From the NCBI GenBank assembly GCA_963734665.1, contig CAVTIR010000008.1, positions 248,001-312,000 of the forward strand: a stretch of DNA of 64,000 nucleotides, read 5' to 3'. Below are positions 43,011 to 53,500 of this stretch, piece after piece. Position numbers and translations under genes: made by a program. The DNA is from Trebonia sp963734665. GTDB taxonomy: Bacteria; Actinomycetota; Actinomycetes; Streptosporangiales; Streptosporangiaceae. Positions within the stretch are counted from its first letter, which is position 1. Every line of letters begins with the position of its first letter. Below the pieces are notes generated by a model that did no database searches, had not been told where the DNA came from, and saw nothing but the letters and a program-made list of their open reading frames with translations.

Positions 43011-44424
43011 CACTCGCTGTCCCCCCGAATAGGTCCAGGGCGAGCTGGCCTTCGGCGTGCCGCACTGGAAGGGCCAGCTTAATGTTCCGGTACCGGGCGG
43101 CGGCTGGCAGCACGAGGACGCCGCCCGGTAGCGGTCGCAGCAGCCGCAGGTCGGCGAGGAACGCGACGGCCGCGCTCAGGAGACCGCGCGGGTCGTGCTG
43201 CCAGGTGACGGTGAACGACGCGGCGCCGACCTCGGCGTAGAGGTCGTCGATCATCGCGTGGAGCTTGCTGTCGGCGATGAACGGAAGCAGGGGCGGCTCG
43301 GCGTGATCTGCCGGATTGGCAGGGTCGCGCCTCCGTTCGGGATACGCCTCCTCCTCAGCCGGCGCGGACCAGGCCAGCTCCGTGACGACGCCGTGCAGCG
43401 GGAGGGCTGCGTCGATCCTGTCCAGGAGATCGCGCTGGTCGGCGGCTTCCGGGGGGAGTGGCAGCAGGGATGGTCGCTCGTCGCGGTCGTCGAGGACATC
43501 GGCGATCTTGGCGAGGAGCAGGCCGGCCGCCCGGTTGACGGCACCGCCGCGGCCGGGGAACGGGCGGTCGGTGAACCGGCCGCCCGCGTCGGCGAGCAGC
43601 ACGCCCTCGGCGCGGCGCTCGACGGCGAGGCCGGTGAGGCGGGCGAGGTTCTCGGCGATGCCGCCCGGCTGGCGGAGCGCCTCGGCGACCTCGGGCTCCA
43701 CCTGGGCGTAGTAGACGACCGGGTGCTCGACGAGGGCGCGGGCGGCGCGCTGGGCGGCGGCCTCGCGCTGGGCGGCCCGCTTTGCGCCGGTGAACGTGGC
43801 GTCAAGCAGGCCGGCGGCGGTCGTCAGGTGCTGCACCGGGCGCGCAGGGCGGAACAGCGCCGCACAGATGTCGTGGTCGATGTCGTAGAGGGCGTCGCCA
43901 TGGTCGGTGTCGGCGGTCCAGGCTTCGACGGACCCGTCGGACAGCCGCAGCGCCCCCCGGTCGGCCAGCCAGTCGAGGACGTCGACGACCGCGGCCTTGT
44001 GGGCGCTGACGACCGGGTCGAAGCCAAGGCCGTCGATGGCGTTGGCGGTGGGGGTGAACGCGCGGACCAGGTCGGCGAGGCTGATCTCAACGCGCGACCT
44101 GGAGAAAGACGCGAGGAAGAGGCAGAGGTAGGCGAGGCGGCGGCGGTCGAATGGCCGGCCGGACTTCGCGGTGAAGATCGTGGTCTGGGTGGGGTCGAGG
44201 GCGTCGAGGCGGCGGATCAGCCGGACCTGGCGGGTCGTCGCGATCAGCGTGTAGCCGAGCACGTCGCGCAGGTCCCTGGCCAGCTGGTCGGCCCAGCGGA
44301 GCACCTGATCGAGGGTGCCGGGGCGGGGACGGGTCGCGGTGATCACGTCGTGCGTGAGCACGAGGCGGACCGCCGACTGGTAAGAGCCAAGGTCACTGAG
44401 CTGAACGGTGCTGGCTGGCGGCAT
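43003..44424 (-). CDS. jetB: Wadjet type II JetB (TIGR02678/DUF2398)
   Basis: 473 residues. The DUF2398 pattern is clear: SAVRLVLTHDVITATRPRPG near the start, LRDVLGYTLIATTRQVRLIRR, RRLAYLCLFLASFSRSRVEI and, further on, VVDVLDWLADRGALRLSDGS. The C-terminus has a winged-helix-like block (LHAMIDDLYAEVGAASFTVT). By analogy with other Wadjet sets it is a kite/kleisin-associated subunit of the JetABC motor. It overlaps jetC by eight to eleven bases and lies six bases after jetA, so the three are co-translated. Confidence 0.9.
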   Translation of the reverse strand: MPPASTVQLSDLGSYQSAVRLVLTHDVITATRPRPGTLDQVLRWADQLARDLRDVLGYTLIATTRQVRLIRRLDALDPTQTTIFTAKSGRPFDRRRLAYLCLFLASFSRSRVEISLADLVRAFTPTANAIDGLGFDPVVSAHKAAVVDVLDWLADRGALRLSDGSVEAWTADTDHGDALYDIDHDICAALFRPARPVQHLTTAAGLLDATFTGAKRAAQREAAAQRAARALVEHPVVYYAQVEPEVAEALRQPGGIAENLARLTGLAVERRAEGVLLADAGGRFTDRPFPGRGGAVNRAAGLLLAKIADVLDDRDERPSLLPLPPEAADQRDLLDRIDAALPLHGVVTELAWSAPAEEEAYPERRRDPANPADHAEPPLLPFIADSKLHAMIDDLYAEVGAASFTVTWQHDPRGLLSAAVAFLADLRLLRPLPGGVLVLPAAARYRNIKLALPVRHAEGQLALDLFGGTASDG

Positions 44425-44430
44425 ATCCGG

Positions 44431-46059
44431 TCAGCCCCTCAGCCCGGGTGTCGAGGGCGTCAGCTCTAGCTCGAAGCCGGGCAGGTGGAGGGTGCCGTGC
44501 CGCGTTCTCACCGTGCTGCCCTTGTCACTTGGTACCAGGCGCATGGTCAGCACGTCGTTGCCGCCGGTGGCGGTGGCGAGGCGGCCGGCGACGATCGTGC
44601 GGGCCTCGGTCGCGAGGGTCAGCAGGCGGAGCAGGACGCGGGTCTCGTTCTCGTCGAGCACGCGGTCATGCGCACCGCTGCCGAGGAGGGAACGGGCGGC
44701 GGCGCGCTCGGCGGCGCGCTGCTCGGCCTGGCGGCGGGCGAGCGCGGCCTTCACGGCGGGGTTGTTCCTGGCCGGCTGCGGGACGCCTGGGGTAGGGGCC
44801 TTGCCGCGCTTGAACAGCGTGACCGAGATGTCCACGCCGGGCGCGTCCCACCAGGTCGCGCGGGTAGAGATCTGGTCGGCGTCATCGTGCGCACCGCCGA
44901 GGTGACGGGCGGTGCGGAGGTTGAACGCGGCCGTCATGAGCGCGTGCGCGGCCGGCTCGTCGGGGGCGGCGAACACCCACTCGGCGAGGTGGCGGAGCTG
45001 GGAGGAGCGGTTGACGCCGCCGCGCTGCGCCTCGGTGACCTGGCGGAGCAGCGCGATGACGCCGGAGACGGCGGCGCGGGTGGCCGTGCGCAGCCCCTCG
45101 GCGCGGGACTCCCCCGTACTCCCTGCGTCCGTGCTTCCCGGGACCGCGTCGCCGGCGAACCAGGCGCGCAGCGCCGCCCAGCGGCGGCGCCAGTCGTCGC
45201 GCTTGTCGGCGTCAGACAGGAACGGCCGGTCGTCGGCACGGGCAGCGAGCGCGAGCATGGCGTCATCGCCGCCCGCGCCGGTCGACGCCCTGCTGACCGA
45301 CAGCGCGTCGATCGCCGCGATGGCCGCCGCCAGTCTCGGCAGGTAGCGGTCCAGCTCGGCCATGAAGTCGGTCATGTGGGTGAGCAGGGCGTTCTTGTAC
45401 TTCATGAACGTCTCGGGCGAGGTGTCGGTGGACCGCATGATCTCGCCGAGCGTCAGGTGAAACTGCGCGGCGCGGCGGGACATGTCGTCGAGGACCGTGT
45501 CCAGGCGCGACAGCCGGCGGTACACCTGGTCGCCGTCCGCGTCCCTGGTCGCGGCGTGCAGCGCGCGCAGGTCCTCGAGGATGTCGGAGAAGACGAGGCG
45601 GGAGAGGTTGGCGTCCCTGACGCGCGCGCCCAGCACGTCCTCGACCGCTGTGTACGCACGGTAACCGAGCTCGCTGAACTGGTAGACCGACTGGCGGTTC
45701 CGGTACCTGGCGAGGCTGCCGGCCCTGGCGGCGTCCTCCAGGCGGTGCAGGATCTGATCGGATGCGAGGGCGTCGAGGCGGCCGCGCAGCGCGGTGAGGT
45801 CTTCGAACTCGTTGGGCACGTCCTCGTGGGCCATCGCCAGCTCCGCGAGGGCCTGGGCGACGTCTTCCGTGTGCGCCTGGACGTGGTGCACGGCGCGGAG
45901 GCGCTCAAGCGCGCGCAGCACCCACAGGTACGCGAGGTGGTCGTCCCGGCGGGTGAAGTTGAACAGCCGGAACCGGTCGCTGACCGCGAGCGCGTCGAGG
46001 TCCAGCGATGCCTGCGCGGTCTCGGGCTGATCGCGCCCGGTTTCGTCCGTCCCGTCCAT
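44431..46059 (-). CDS. jetA: Wadjet type II JetA (TIGR02677/DUF2397)
   Basis: 542 residues, first gene of the type II operon. DUF2397 features: FRLFNFTRRDDHLAYLWVLR, RYRNRQSVYQFSELGYRAYT, LSRLVFSDILEDLRALH and HLTLGEIMRSTDTSPETFMK. The C-terminal half is a helical winged-helix/kleisin-like region (VRTRHGTLHLPGFELELTP at the end). It bridges the JetC heads in the complex. Divergent from the degenerate helicase gene at 46204, leaving 144 bp for both promoters. Confidence 0.9.
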   Translation of the reverse strand: MDGTDETGRDQPETAQASLDLDALAVSDRFRLFNFTRRDDHLAYLWVLRALERLRAVHHVQAHTEDVAQALAELAMAHEDVPNEFEDLTALRGRLDALASDQILHRLEDAARAGSLARYRNRQSVYQFSELGYRAYTAVEDVLGARVRDANLSRLVFSDILEDLRALHAATRDADGDQVYRRLSRLDTVLDDMSRRAAQFHLTLGEIMRSTDTSPETFMKYKNALLTHMTDFMAELDRYLPRLAAAIAAIDALSVSRASTGAGGDDAMLALAARADDRPFLSDADKRDDWRRRWAALRAWFAGDAVPGSTDAGSTGESRAEGLRTATRAAVSGVIALLRQVTEAQRGGVNRSSQLRHLAEWVFAAPDEPAAHALMTAAFNLRTARHLGGAHDDADQISTRATWWDAPGVDISVTLFKRGKAPTPGVPQPARNNPAVKAALARRQAEQRAAERAAARSLLGSGAHDRVLDENETRVLLRLLTLATEARTIVAGRLATATGGNDVLTMRLVPSDKGSTVRTRHGTLHLPGFELELTPSTPGLRG

Positions 46060-46203
46060 CTGCCCAGAAACGATACCGGCCGGCGCCAGCGGCCGTCATC
46101 GGACATTTGCTAACTCTCCCGCATAATCGCATGACTCAGCGTAGTCTTTGCTGGGTCGGCACCGGTGGGGTAGTGGCGGTGCCCGGGGGACGAGGCGTAC
46201 CGA

Positions 46204-48140
46204 ATGGACACTGAGCGGATCGACGTGCGGCGCGAGCCGCTTGTGGTGCGGGACGGGTGCGCGCCGGAGCGCATTCCGCCGGGGCGCTGGCCGTCGGACG
46301 AGGTGCTTGTCAGGAGCGAGCAGTTCGCGGTCAACGAGGCGATGGCGTGCCTCCCCGGCGCTAACCAGGTGCTCGGTGTGCACGCGCCGCCGGGGACCGG
46401 GGTGGCCGAGGTGCTCGGCGACCTAGTCGCCGCGATCGTCACTGAGCGTGCCCGGCGTATCGCCGACCTGGCCGACCCGGCGGCGGCGTTCGGGGAAGCC
46501 CGCGTCTGGGGCGCGCACACGGTCAGCGCGCTCGCCCCGGAGCTGGCCGGCTTCGAGATCGTCCTGACCGCGCCGGAAGCCGCCGGCGGGCCAGGCCGGC
46601 CTTCGGCCTGCCGCGCATCGGGGCGGGATGGCGGGACCGGGCGGCCCGCGCCGACTACTTCGCGTCCACGGCGCGGCTCGCCGACGGGATCGGCGCGTGG
46701 GCGATGCTCGCCGCCCGGCTCGGTGACCGGCCCGCCAACCGCGCCTTCGCCGAGCGATGGTGGCATGGCGCGATCCGCGGCGCCGACGTGCTCTTCCCGC
46801 CCGGCGAGTCGATGGCCGCCGCGCTGCGGCGGCTGAAGGGGACGACGGTCTACTGGCCGGCGTGCGTCGCCTGGTTCAGGTCCGCGCTGGGGAAAGTCCA
46901 AAACCTGGCAGCCGAACGGATGGAGGTGGCTGCGGCACTCACCCGTCTCTCCCTGCTCGAGCAGGCCTGCGAGGAGGCTTCCTGTGCCGCCGAGGCCGCG
47001 CGGGCCAGGCTGGCGGAGCTGGAGGCGCGCGAGCCTTCGGCCCGTGCGGCGGCGGATTCGGCCGAGGAAGACTACCGGGCCGCGCTCGCCATGCTCGGGG
47101 CGCACGAGCTGAGCCGGCCGGAGATGACGACGGTGACCGCGCAGGGCGTGGCGGCGCTGCGGTCGCGCGGGGCGCTGTCGGTCGCGCTGGCCGGCGGGGT
47201 CCGGCGGGGGCGGAACTGGCGGAGCTGGTCGATCGCGCGCCGGGAGCTGCGCGCGGCCTGCATGGCAGCGGAACGGAGCTGGGAAGACGCCCTCCGCGCG
47301 GCGGAATCGCTGCGAGACGACGTGGCCGCGGCGCGGGCGGCCGCGGCGGACCGCGGCGCGGAAGTGTCCCGGCTGGCCGTCGAGATGGAGCCGCTGGCCA
47401 CGGCGGTCGCGGCGGCGAGAGAGCAGTGGGGCGACTGCGTTCCTGTCGGCCCCTCGCAGGCCGAGACCGAGGACCCGGCACTGATCGAGTGGCGGGAGAC
47501 CTCGGCTCCCTGGGCCGACGAAGAGTACGCGAAGGCCCGCGCCGAGGCGTTCATCGCCGCCCTTGAGCTGCACAAGGCGCTCATCGTCGCGCAGGCCGAT
47601 GTCTTCGAGGGGAACCTCGCCGCGCTGATGGAACTCATCTCCGCGGATACCGACTCCGCCGATGACGGGCTGGCCGAGGTCCGGGTGGCCGCGTGGCGGT
47701 CGTTCTTCCTCGTGGCGCCGGTCGTCCAGGTGCCGTTCGAGGCGGCGGGGTCGCTGCTCGACGGCCTCGCGCCTGGTGCGCTCGGCTGGCTGCTCGCCGT
47801 CGGCGCTGACCAGCTCGCCGCCGAGGACGTGCCCGGCCTGCTGCAGTGGTTCGGCCGCGCCGTCTTCGCCGGAGACACGGCGCTCGCGGCACCCCGGCCA
47901 GACCTGGCCGGGACCGTCGGCCTTCCGGCGCCGAGGCAGGCCACCGCCCAGGACCTCGCCGACCGCCTAGTACGCTACGGCACCTGGCTGCCGCCCAGGC
48001 CATCGTCTGGGCCGCCGGACGACACGGAACCCCGCTGGGTTGGCACGCCGCTGCGCGTGGTCCGCGGCCAGGACCGCACCACGGTCGACCGCCGCAACGA
48101 CCTCGCCTACGACGGCCTCCTCATCACCGCCCAGGACTAA
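46204..48140 (+). pseudogene. Degenerate SF1 helicase-like ATPase, frameshifted and catalytically dead
   Basis: Two frames join near 46595-46605: 46204-~46600 reads ANQVLGVHAPPGTGVAEVLG, then VAAIVTERARR; then PRIGAGWRDRAARADYF runs to 48140. Intact relatives of this DNA2/NAM7-like family have PPGTGKTT, ENVT before the second block, LLIDEAGQ and VVVGDP-QLEP. Here Walker A has lost Lys and Thr (GTGVAEV), Walker B reads LLAVGADQ, and GDPLQ appears as GDTALAA. The middle is coiled coil. It ends at LAYDGLLITA, before helicase motifs IV-VI. A pseudogene or a non-catalytic derivative; adjacent to and divergent from type II Wadjet. Confidence 0.65.
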
Positions 48141-49170
48141 CATCCCCGATCAGCGACGGCGTCAGGGCGGTCATGGCTTGGACGACCGGCTCCAGGCCGG
48201 GCCTGGCGGTGATGATCCGGACGATGGCCTCGTCCAGCCCTTCGCTGAGTCGGGCGAACGCGGCCGGCGCCGGGCCTGCGGGGCCGTAGTACCCGACGGC
48301 CCGCAGCATTTCGTCGGAGGCCGCGGCCACCAACTCGGGCATGGCCGCGCCCCGGTCGCGCCTCTGTTCAAGTTCGCTCAGCTCCGCGCCGAAGCCCATC
48401 TGGGCGAAGAGACCCCGGTAGCCCGCTGTCTCGGGGATACCGGGCCGACCCATGGCGTAGCCGAGCACCTGCGTGCCGAACGCCTGCCGTGCCGCAGCCA
48501 CGTCATCGTCGATGCAGACCCTGATGTACATGGTGATCGGGACCGTGCCCGGATCGCGTCCTGACCGCGCGGCACCCGCATCGATCGTCGCGCGGCTGAC
48601 CGCGATGCGCTCCGGTGTGGCCCAGTTGAGCAGCACTCCGTCGGCAGCCTCGCCGGCGAGGCGCAGCATCTGCGGGCCGAGCGCGGCCAGGTACACCGGC
48701 GCGGGCGGCAGATCCTCAAGCCCGAGCGAGGCGGACCCCGGCCACCCGGGGCCAGGACCCAGGCCTGTCTGGGTGGCGGTCTGGCCGGCCAGGAGAGCAC
48801 GGGTCTGCGTGACGTACTCGCGCATCACCGTGATCGGGCGGTCGGGCAGGCCTACCGAGGCCCAGAAACCAGGCCCGTAGCCCCCTGTGCCGAGGCCGAG
48901 CACGAACCGCCCCGCCGACAACTGGGCCAGCGTCGCCGCCTGCAAAGCCAGGCTCAGCGGAGTCCACATCCGTGCCGCGGGCACGACGGAAATCCCGGTG
49001 CGCAGCGAGGTGTCCTGCGACCAGGCCGCGCAGACGTGGAACGAGTCAGGCACTCCGCCGGCCGGGGTCCACAGGCTCTCGAACCCCAGACGCTCCGCCT
49101 CCATGGCGGCGGCTCTGAGCTGATCGAATGGAAGTCCGAGCCGGGCGTCCAGCCCTACGCCAATCATCAT
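48124..49170 (-). CDS. LLM class F420-type oxidoreductase
   Basis: 348 residues from ATG 49170 (tandem ATGs). MMIGVGLDARLGLPFDQL, GFESLWTPAGGVPDS, the barrel strand LRTGISVVPAARMWTPLSLA, RFVLGLGTGGYGP and VYLAALGPQMLRLAGEAADG are typical of F420-dependent LLM enzymes (the GPxMLxLAGExADGV block especially). It reduces or oxidises an unknown substrate with F420. Its 3' end overlaps the helicase remnant by 17 bp tail-to-tail. An open frame continues upstream to 50232 but only mirrors jetD. Confidence 0.9.
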   Translation of the reverse strand: MMIGVGLDARLGLPFDQLRAAAMEAERLGFESLWTPAGGVPDSFHVCAAWSQDTSLRTGISVVPAARMWTPLSLALQAATLAQLSAGRFVLGLGTGGYGPGFWASVGLPDRPITVMREYVTQTRALLAGQTATQTGLGPGPGWPGSASLGLEDLPPAPVYLAALGPQMLRLAGEAADGVLLNWATPERIAVSRATIDAGAARSGRDPGTVPITMYIRVCIDDDVAAARQAFGTQVLGYAMGRPGIPETAGYRGLFAQMGFGAELSELEQRRDRGAAMPELVAAASDEMLRAVGYYGPAGPAPAAFARLSEGLDEAIVRIITARPGLEPVVQAMTALTPSLIGDVSPGR

Positions 49171-49265
49171 GACCGGCAGTATGCCGGACACCCCGCGCGG
49201 CGTGACCGAGAGGGCCGGCCGCGTGGTGCGGCGCGCGACAAGTTCAGCTTGCTTCGGGGCGGGAG

Positions 49266-50426
49266 CTATCGGGCACGTTCCAGTGCGGCGAAGCTGACGC
49301 GCTCCTGTTCCAGGCGGATCGCCGGGCCGTAGGTTCCGGATAGCAGGGCCTGGTAGGTGGCCTGCTCTTCGGGGGTCAGTAGCGGCAGGGCGGCCGTCGT
49401 CGGGGACGGCTCCGTTACCCACTGGGACTGGTGAGCGAGGAGGGTGAGGCGGTCCATGAGGATGGAGCGGGCGCCCGGGAAGTGGCTGCGAAGGCGGTTG
49501 AGGATCGCGAAGCCGTGGGTGTCGAGGTCGCCCCAGTATGTCAGCTCCAGGGTGGCCAGCCATGCGAGGGGCTTGAGGGCCTGGACGGCGTAGCCGCCGC
49601 CGAAGATCACGATCGTGTCCGGGTCGAGCCGGAACGCCAGGTAGGTGACCTCGTTCTCGACGATGTAGGCACGGGTGACGCCGGGCGGCGCGGCGGTGAA
49701 CTCGACTGCGCGGACGAGCAGCTCGCTGTAGGGGACACCGGGGGCCGCCGTGCGGAAGCGCACGTAGTCCGGCTTGCGGAGGAAACCGTAGCGGTCCTCG
49801 AAGTTGAGGGCCTCGGGGTAGATCCGGGTCTCGTCCAGCTGCAGGTCGAGCAGTTCGGCGAGGACTGCCTTGCGGGCGCCGATGAACTTCGTGTCCACGC
49901 CGGGCACGTCCACCTGGCGCAGGTACAGGCCAGGAACCTGACGCTCGTCGATCCAGCGGACGGTGGCCAGCAGCCTGTCCCAGTCCGCAGCAAGTTCCAG
50001 GACCTTGGCCGGCCGGCGCTGCAGCCACGGGACCAGGCGCGGGCACTCGGCCTTGGTCCGCTCGGCGAGTTCGACCAGGCGACGTACCTCGGCGCGTGTG
50101 CCGAGGAGTTCCCAGGCCTGGTCGTAGCCGTCGAGCCAGGCGCGGGCCGGGATCCGGTTGATGCCGACGAGCCGACCCCCGACCTGCTTGTACTCCACGC
50201 GGAGCGGGCCACGGGCTGCGCCCCGTTGCCACTCCCCCGCCCAGGCCTGGACCTCGCCGAGGCGCGCGCTGACCTCACCGGGTCCTGGGCCGCGCAGCGG
50301 GAAATCGAGCGGCGTCCAGTCCTGGCCTGCCGCGAACGCCGTCAACAGGTTGGGCCATTTCTTCCGTGCCAGCTCGCGCACGTCGGCTGGGCTGGTCCAC
50401 GGCCGCGTCGCCGCACCTCCTGGCAC
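49266..50426 (-). CDS. jetD: Wadjet type I JetD, Toprim nuclease subunit (DUF3322 + DUF2220)
   Basis: 386 residues, GTG start at 50426. The N-terminal DUF3322 part (TSPADVRELARKKWPNLLTA to LLATVRWIDERQ) is followed by the Toprim-like DUF2220 part: IVENEVTYLAF (Glu258), IFGGGYAVQALKPL and LTYWGDLDTHGFAILNRL (Asp300, Asp302), the metal-binding set required for plasmid cleavage. The C-terminus LEQERVSFAALE is conserved. Last gene of the operon jetA-jetB-jetC-jetD. Its start lies 65 bp after jetC across a 16-bp tandem repeat. All expected active-site residues are present. Confidence 0.93.
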   Translation of the reverse strand: MPGGAATRPWTSPADVRELARKKWPNLLTAFAAGQDWTPLDFPLRGPGPGEVSARLGEVQAWAGEWQRGAARGPLRVEYKQVGGRLVGINRIPARAWLDGYDQAWELLGTRAEVRRLVELAERTKAECPRLVPWLQRRPAKVLELAADWDRLLATVRWIDERQVPGLYLRQVDVPGVDTKFIGARKAVLAELLDLQLDETRIYPEALNFEDRYGFLRKPDYVRFRTAAPGVPYSELLVRAVEFTAAPPGVTRAYIVENEVTYLAFRLDPDTIVIFGGGYAVQALKPLAWLATLELTYWGDLDTHGFAILNRLRSHFPGARSILMDRLTLLAHQSQWVTEPSPTTAALPLLTPEEQATYQALLSGTYGPAIRLEQERVSFAALERAR

Positions 50427-50437
50427 GTCAGGCTCCC

Positions 50438-50531
50438 GTCATCTCAGGCCACGGTCATTTCAGGCGACCGTCATCTCAGGCCACTGTCATCTCAGGCCAC
50501 GGGCATTTCAAGCACGGGCATTTCAAGCACG
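50438..50531. repeat. Tandem repeats (4 x 16 bp + 2 x 15 bp) at the jetC-jetD junction
   Basis: Units beginning GTCATCTCAGGCCAC (50438, 50454, 50470, 50486) and GGCATTTCAAGCACG (50502, 50517) run from the gap into the jetC 3' end. Read leftward, each 16-bp unit contains CCTGAGATGAC, that is, a TGA and an ATG; the actual jetC stop (50492-50494) is one of them. The 15-bp units encode the C-terminal LEMPVLEMPVA. Confidence 0.9.
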
Positions 50532-53500
50532 GACACCGCGACCTGGGTGCTGAGATCACGAGCGAGGCGCTGCGCGTGATACTCCTCGATCGTCAGGTTG
50601 GTCAGCCGGGAATCCATCGAGGTGGGGTTGTCGACGAAACAGACCGCTGACACGTACGGCTCGATCACGTGGATCTTCTGCAGCGGGGTGACGATCAGCA
50701 ACTGCAGGCCGAGCTTGCCGAACAGTTCGAGGGCGAACCTGGTCGACTCGTCAGAGCCCCGGCCGAAGGCCTCGTCGATGACCGCGAACTGGAAGTTACG
50801 CGACTTGGCCGCGCCCCAGTCGAGCTTGAACTGGTAGGCGAGCGAGGCAGCGAGGATCGTATAGGCGAGCTTCTCCTTCTGCCCGCCGGACTTGCCCGCG
50901 GAGTCCGCGTAGCGTTCGTACTCGGTGTCGTCCTCGCGGTACCGCTCGGACGCGCTGAACGTGAACCAGTTGCGCACGTCGGTAACGAGCCGCGTCCACT
51001 TCTGGTCCGTCTCGGTCTGGCCGTCCCTGCCCTTGAAGCGCTCGATGATGCGCTTGACCTGGAGGAACTTCTGCTCGGAGTACTGGTCGTCATCCGGGTC
51101 GGGTGACACCGCGTTGTCGGTGCAGGCGCGCAGGTCGGAACGGAAGTCCTTGATCTCGGCGTTCGGCGTCGGCTCCGGCTCGAGCCGGATGTAGCGGTCC
51201 CGGTTGTAGTCCACGCCCACCAGGGAGCGGTTGATCGTGTCGATCCGCTCTCTGATCAGGTCGGACTGCCGGTTCAGCTGGGCCTGAAACTGGGCGATCT
51301 CCATGATCGTGTTCTTGTTCAGGTACGTCTTGAACGTCGACCGGAAGCGGGGCAGGTCGTCACGGGAGAGCCGGCCGTGCAGTTCCCGGTAGCCGTCGGC
51401 GGCCTCGACGGCGCTGTCGAGTTCATTGGTCTCCACCGGGTACTGGCGGCGGAAGTCGGTCATCGCGGTGACGATCTTGGTGGCCAGTCGTCCCTTGCGC
51501 TCACCGTGCTTCTCGGCGAGCTTGGTGATCTCCCGCACGGCGGCCGCCTCTGCTTTGTCGCAAGCGTCCAGGCTGCCGGGCAGCGTGTGTCCCGCGTTGG
51601 TGAGGAGGCTGGTGATCGCGGCGAAGTGCTCGCGGGCGGGCTCGCATCCCGGCTCCGCCAGGACCTGCTGGACATCGCGCTGGGCGGCCTGCGCGGCAGC
51701 GATGGACTGCGCCAGTCCCCCAAGCTTGCCTTCAACCGAGCTGCGGCGCTCGTCTGTGTCCTTGATTTCCAGCTGGACCGCGCCGAGTTGCTCGTCGAGC
51801 TGTGCCAGCTCGGCCGAGGCCGCTGTGAGCCTGTCGTGCTCCGCGCGCAGGTCCGCGATCTCGTTGACGACTGACTGGAAGTCGATCTCGGCGAATTCGT
51901 TCGTCGCGTGCAGGCCTGCGAGGATCTCGCCGCGGGCGATGGCGGCCTTGACGGCGGTGCCGTGGGCGGCGAGTTCCTTGTCGGCCTTCGCGATCAGCGC
52001 CGCGAGAGCCGTGGCCTTGGTGATGAGGGCGTCAATCTTCCGCTCATTGGACCAGCCGAGCACGTACCTGCTGCGATCTTCAATTCCGAAGCGGTCGTCC
52101 TTCTCGTGCCGGCCACCCGAGCCCTTGACCTGGCCCGCCTTGGTGATCGCCTTCGGCATCCGGCGGAACTCGGCCATGGTCTCGACGCATTCGAGGTCGG
52201 CGCGATGGGCGAGCTCACGCTCCAGCCACGGCGCGAACGGCGAGTCCTTGACCTCCAGCTTGGCCGAAAGCCTGGTCCCGCCGAGGTCCGGCGGAACGAT
52301 CCCGGCCACCTGCGGGACCCGGTAATAGACGATCCGGCCGCTGAGGTGATGGCCGTTGATCCAGTCGGAGACCGCAGCGTAATGCCTGTCGGGAACGAGC
52401 ACGGAGAGCGCGAAGCCGCGTAGCAGCCGCTCTGCGGCACCCTCCCAGTCGGACTCCTCCTCGCGGACCGCGATCAGCTCACCGGCGAACGGCAGCGACT
52501 CTTCCGTCAGCCGCAGTTCGCGGCAGAGCCTCATCCGGAGTTCCAGGTCCTTCGCCGGGATGTTGTTCTTGTGCGCCTGGAGGCTGCGCAGCTCCTTGTT
52601 CACGTCGGCGGCGTCCTCGTCCAGCTTGCGCTTGGCGACAGCCGCCTCCGTTAGCTTGTTCTGGCTCGCGGCGATCGACTCCTGGGCAGCGACGCGGGCG
52701 GCACCGATCTGGCTGCGCCGAGTCGCGAAATGCCCGGCGGTCACCACCGGGTCCAAGCCGACCTTCGTCAGCGAGTCCGCGAAAATCGCAGCGCGGGCAG
52801 CGCGGGCCGACCTGGTCTTGTCCATGTCACTGATCCGCTGCTCGATTTGCGCGAGGCGGTCGCCGCCATGGCCGGCCCGTTCGACGTGCAGTTGCTTCTC
52901 GCGGTCCCGCAGTCTCTCCAGGCGCTCCGCAAGCTGTTCGCCCTGGACAGTAAGCCGGGTCCGTTCGGTAGCTAGATTGGACAGCTGCCTCTCGACTAGG
53001 CGCGCCTTGTGATCGGCGTAGTAGAAAGGCAGCGCTTCGCGCTGCGCGGTGAGCGCCGTGGTCTCGGCGGCTACCTTGTCGTGGGCGTCGCAGTCCGCGA
53101 GGAGCGGGGTGAGCGCGTCGAGCTGGGCCTGGGCGCGCAGCACGGCCTCGTGGGCTCTGGTGAGATCCTCGAAGTGGTCGACGATGTCCCTGGTGGCCCT
53201 CGCCGCGTCGAACGGCTCAAGCATGTGCTCGCGGACGAACTGGGTGAGGTTGCCGACCGACTTCATCGAGACAGTCTGGTGGAAGAGCTCCATGGCCTGC
53301 TCGGACTCGATGCCGAGTCGGCGCCTGAAGTCCTTGCCGTACTCGGGGAACCCGTCATGGATCCGGACGCCAGGGTGTGCGCGCAGCCGCTTGCGCAGCT
53401 GGGCCATCTCGGAACCGAAGTCACTGAAGTGCGGGCTGATCGACAGGTCGCTGTCGGCGGTGACGAAGAACCTGTCGGGCTGGCCTGCCATGTCGCTGGC

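Noticed and set aside
49171..50232. N-terminal extension of the LLM oxidoreductase frame (702-residue open frame)
   Set aside because: The extra 350 residues are Arg/Pro-rich antisense-frame translation over jetD; homology starts at MMIGVG (49170).
50438..50531. CRISPR array
   Set aside because: Repeats are contiguous without spacers and overlap the jetC coding end.
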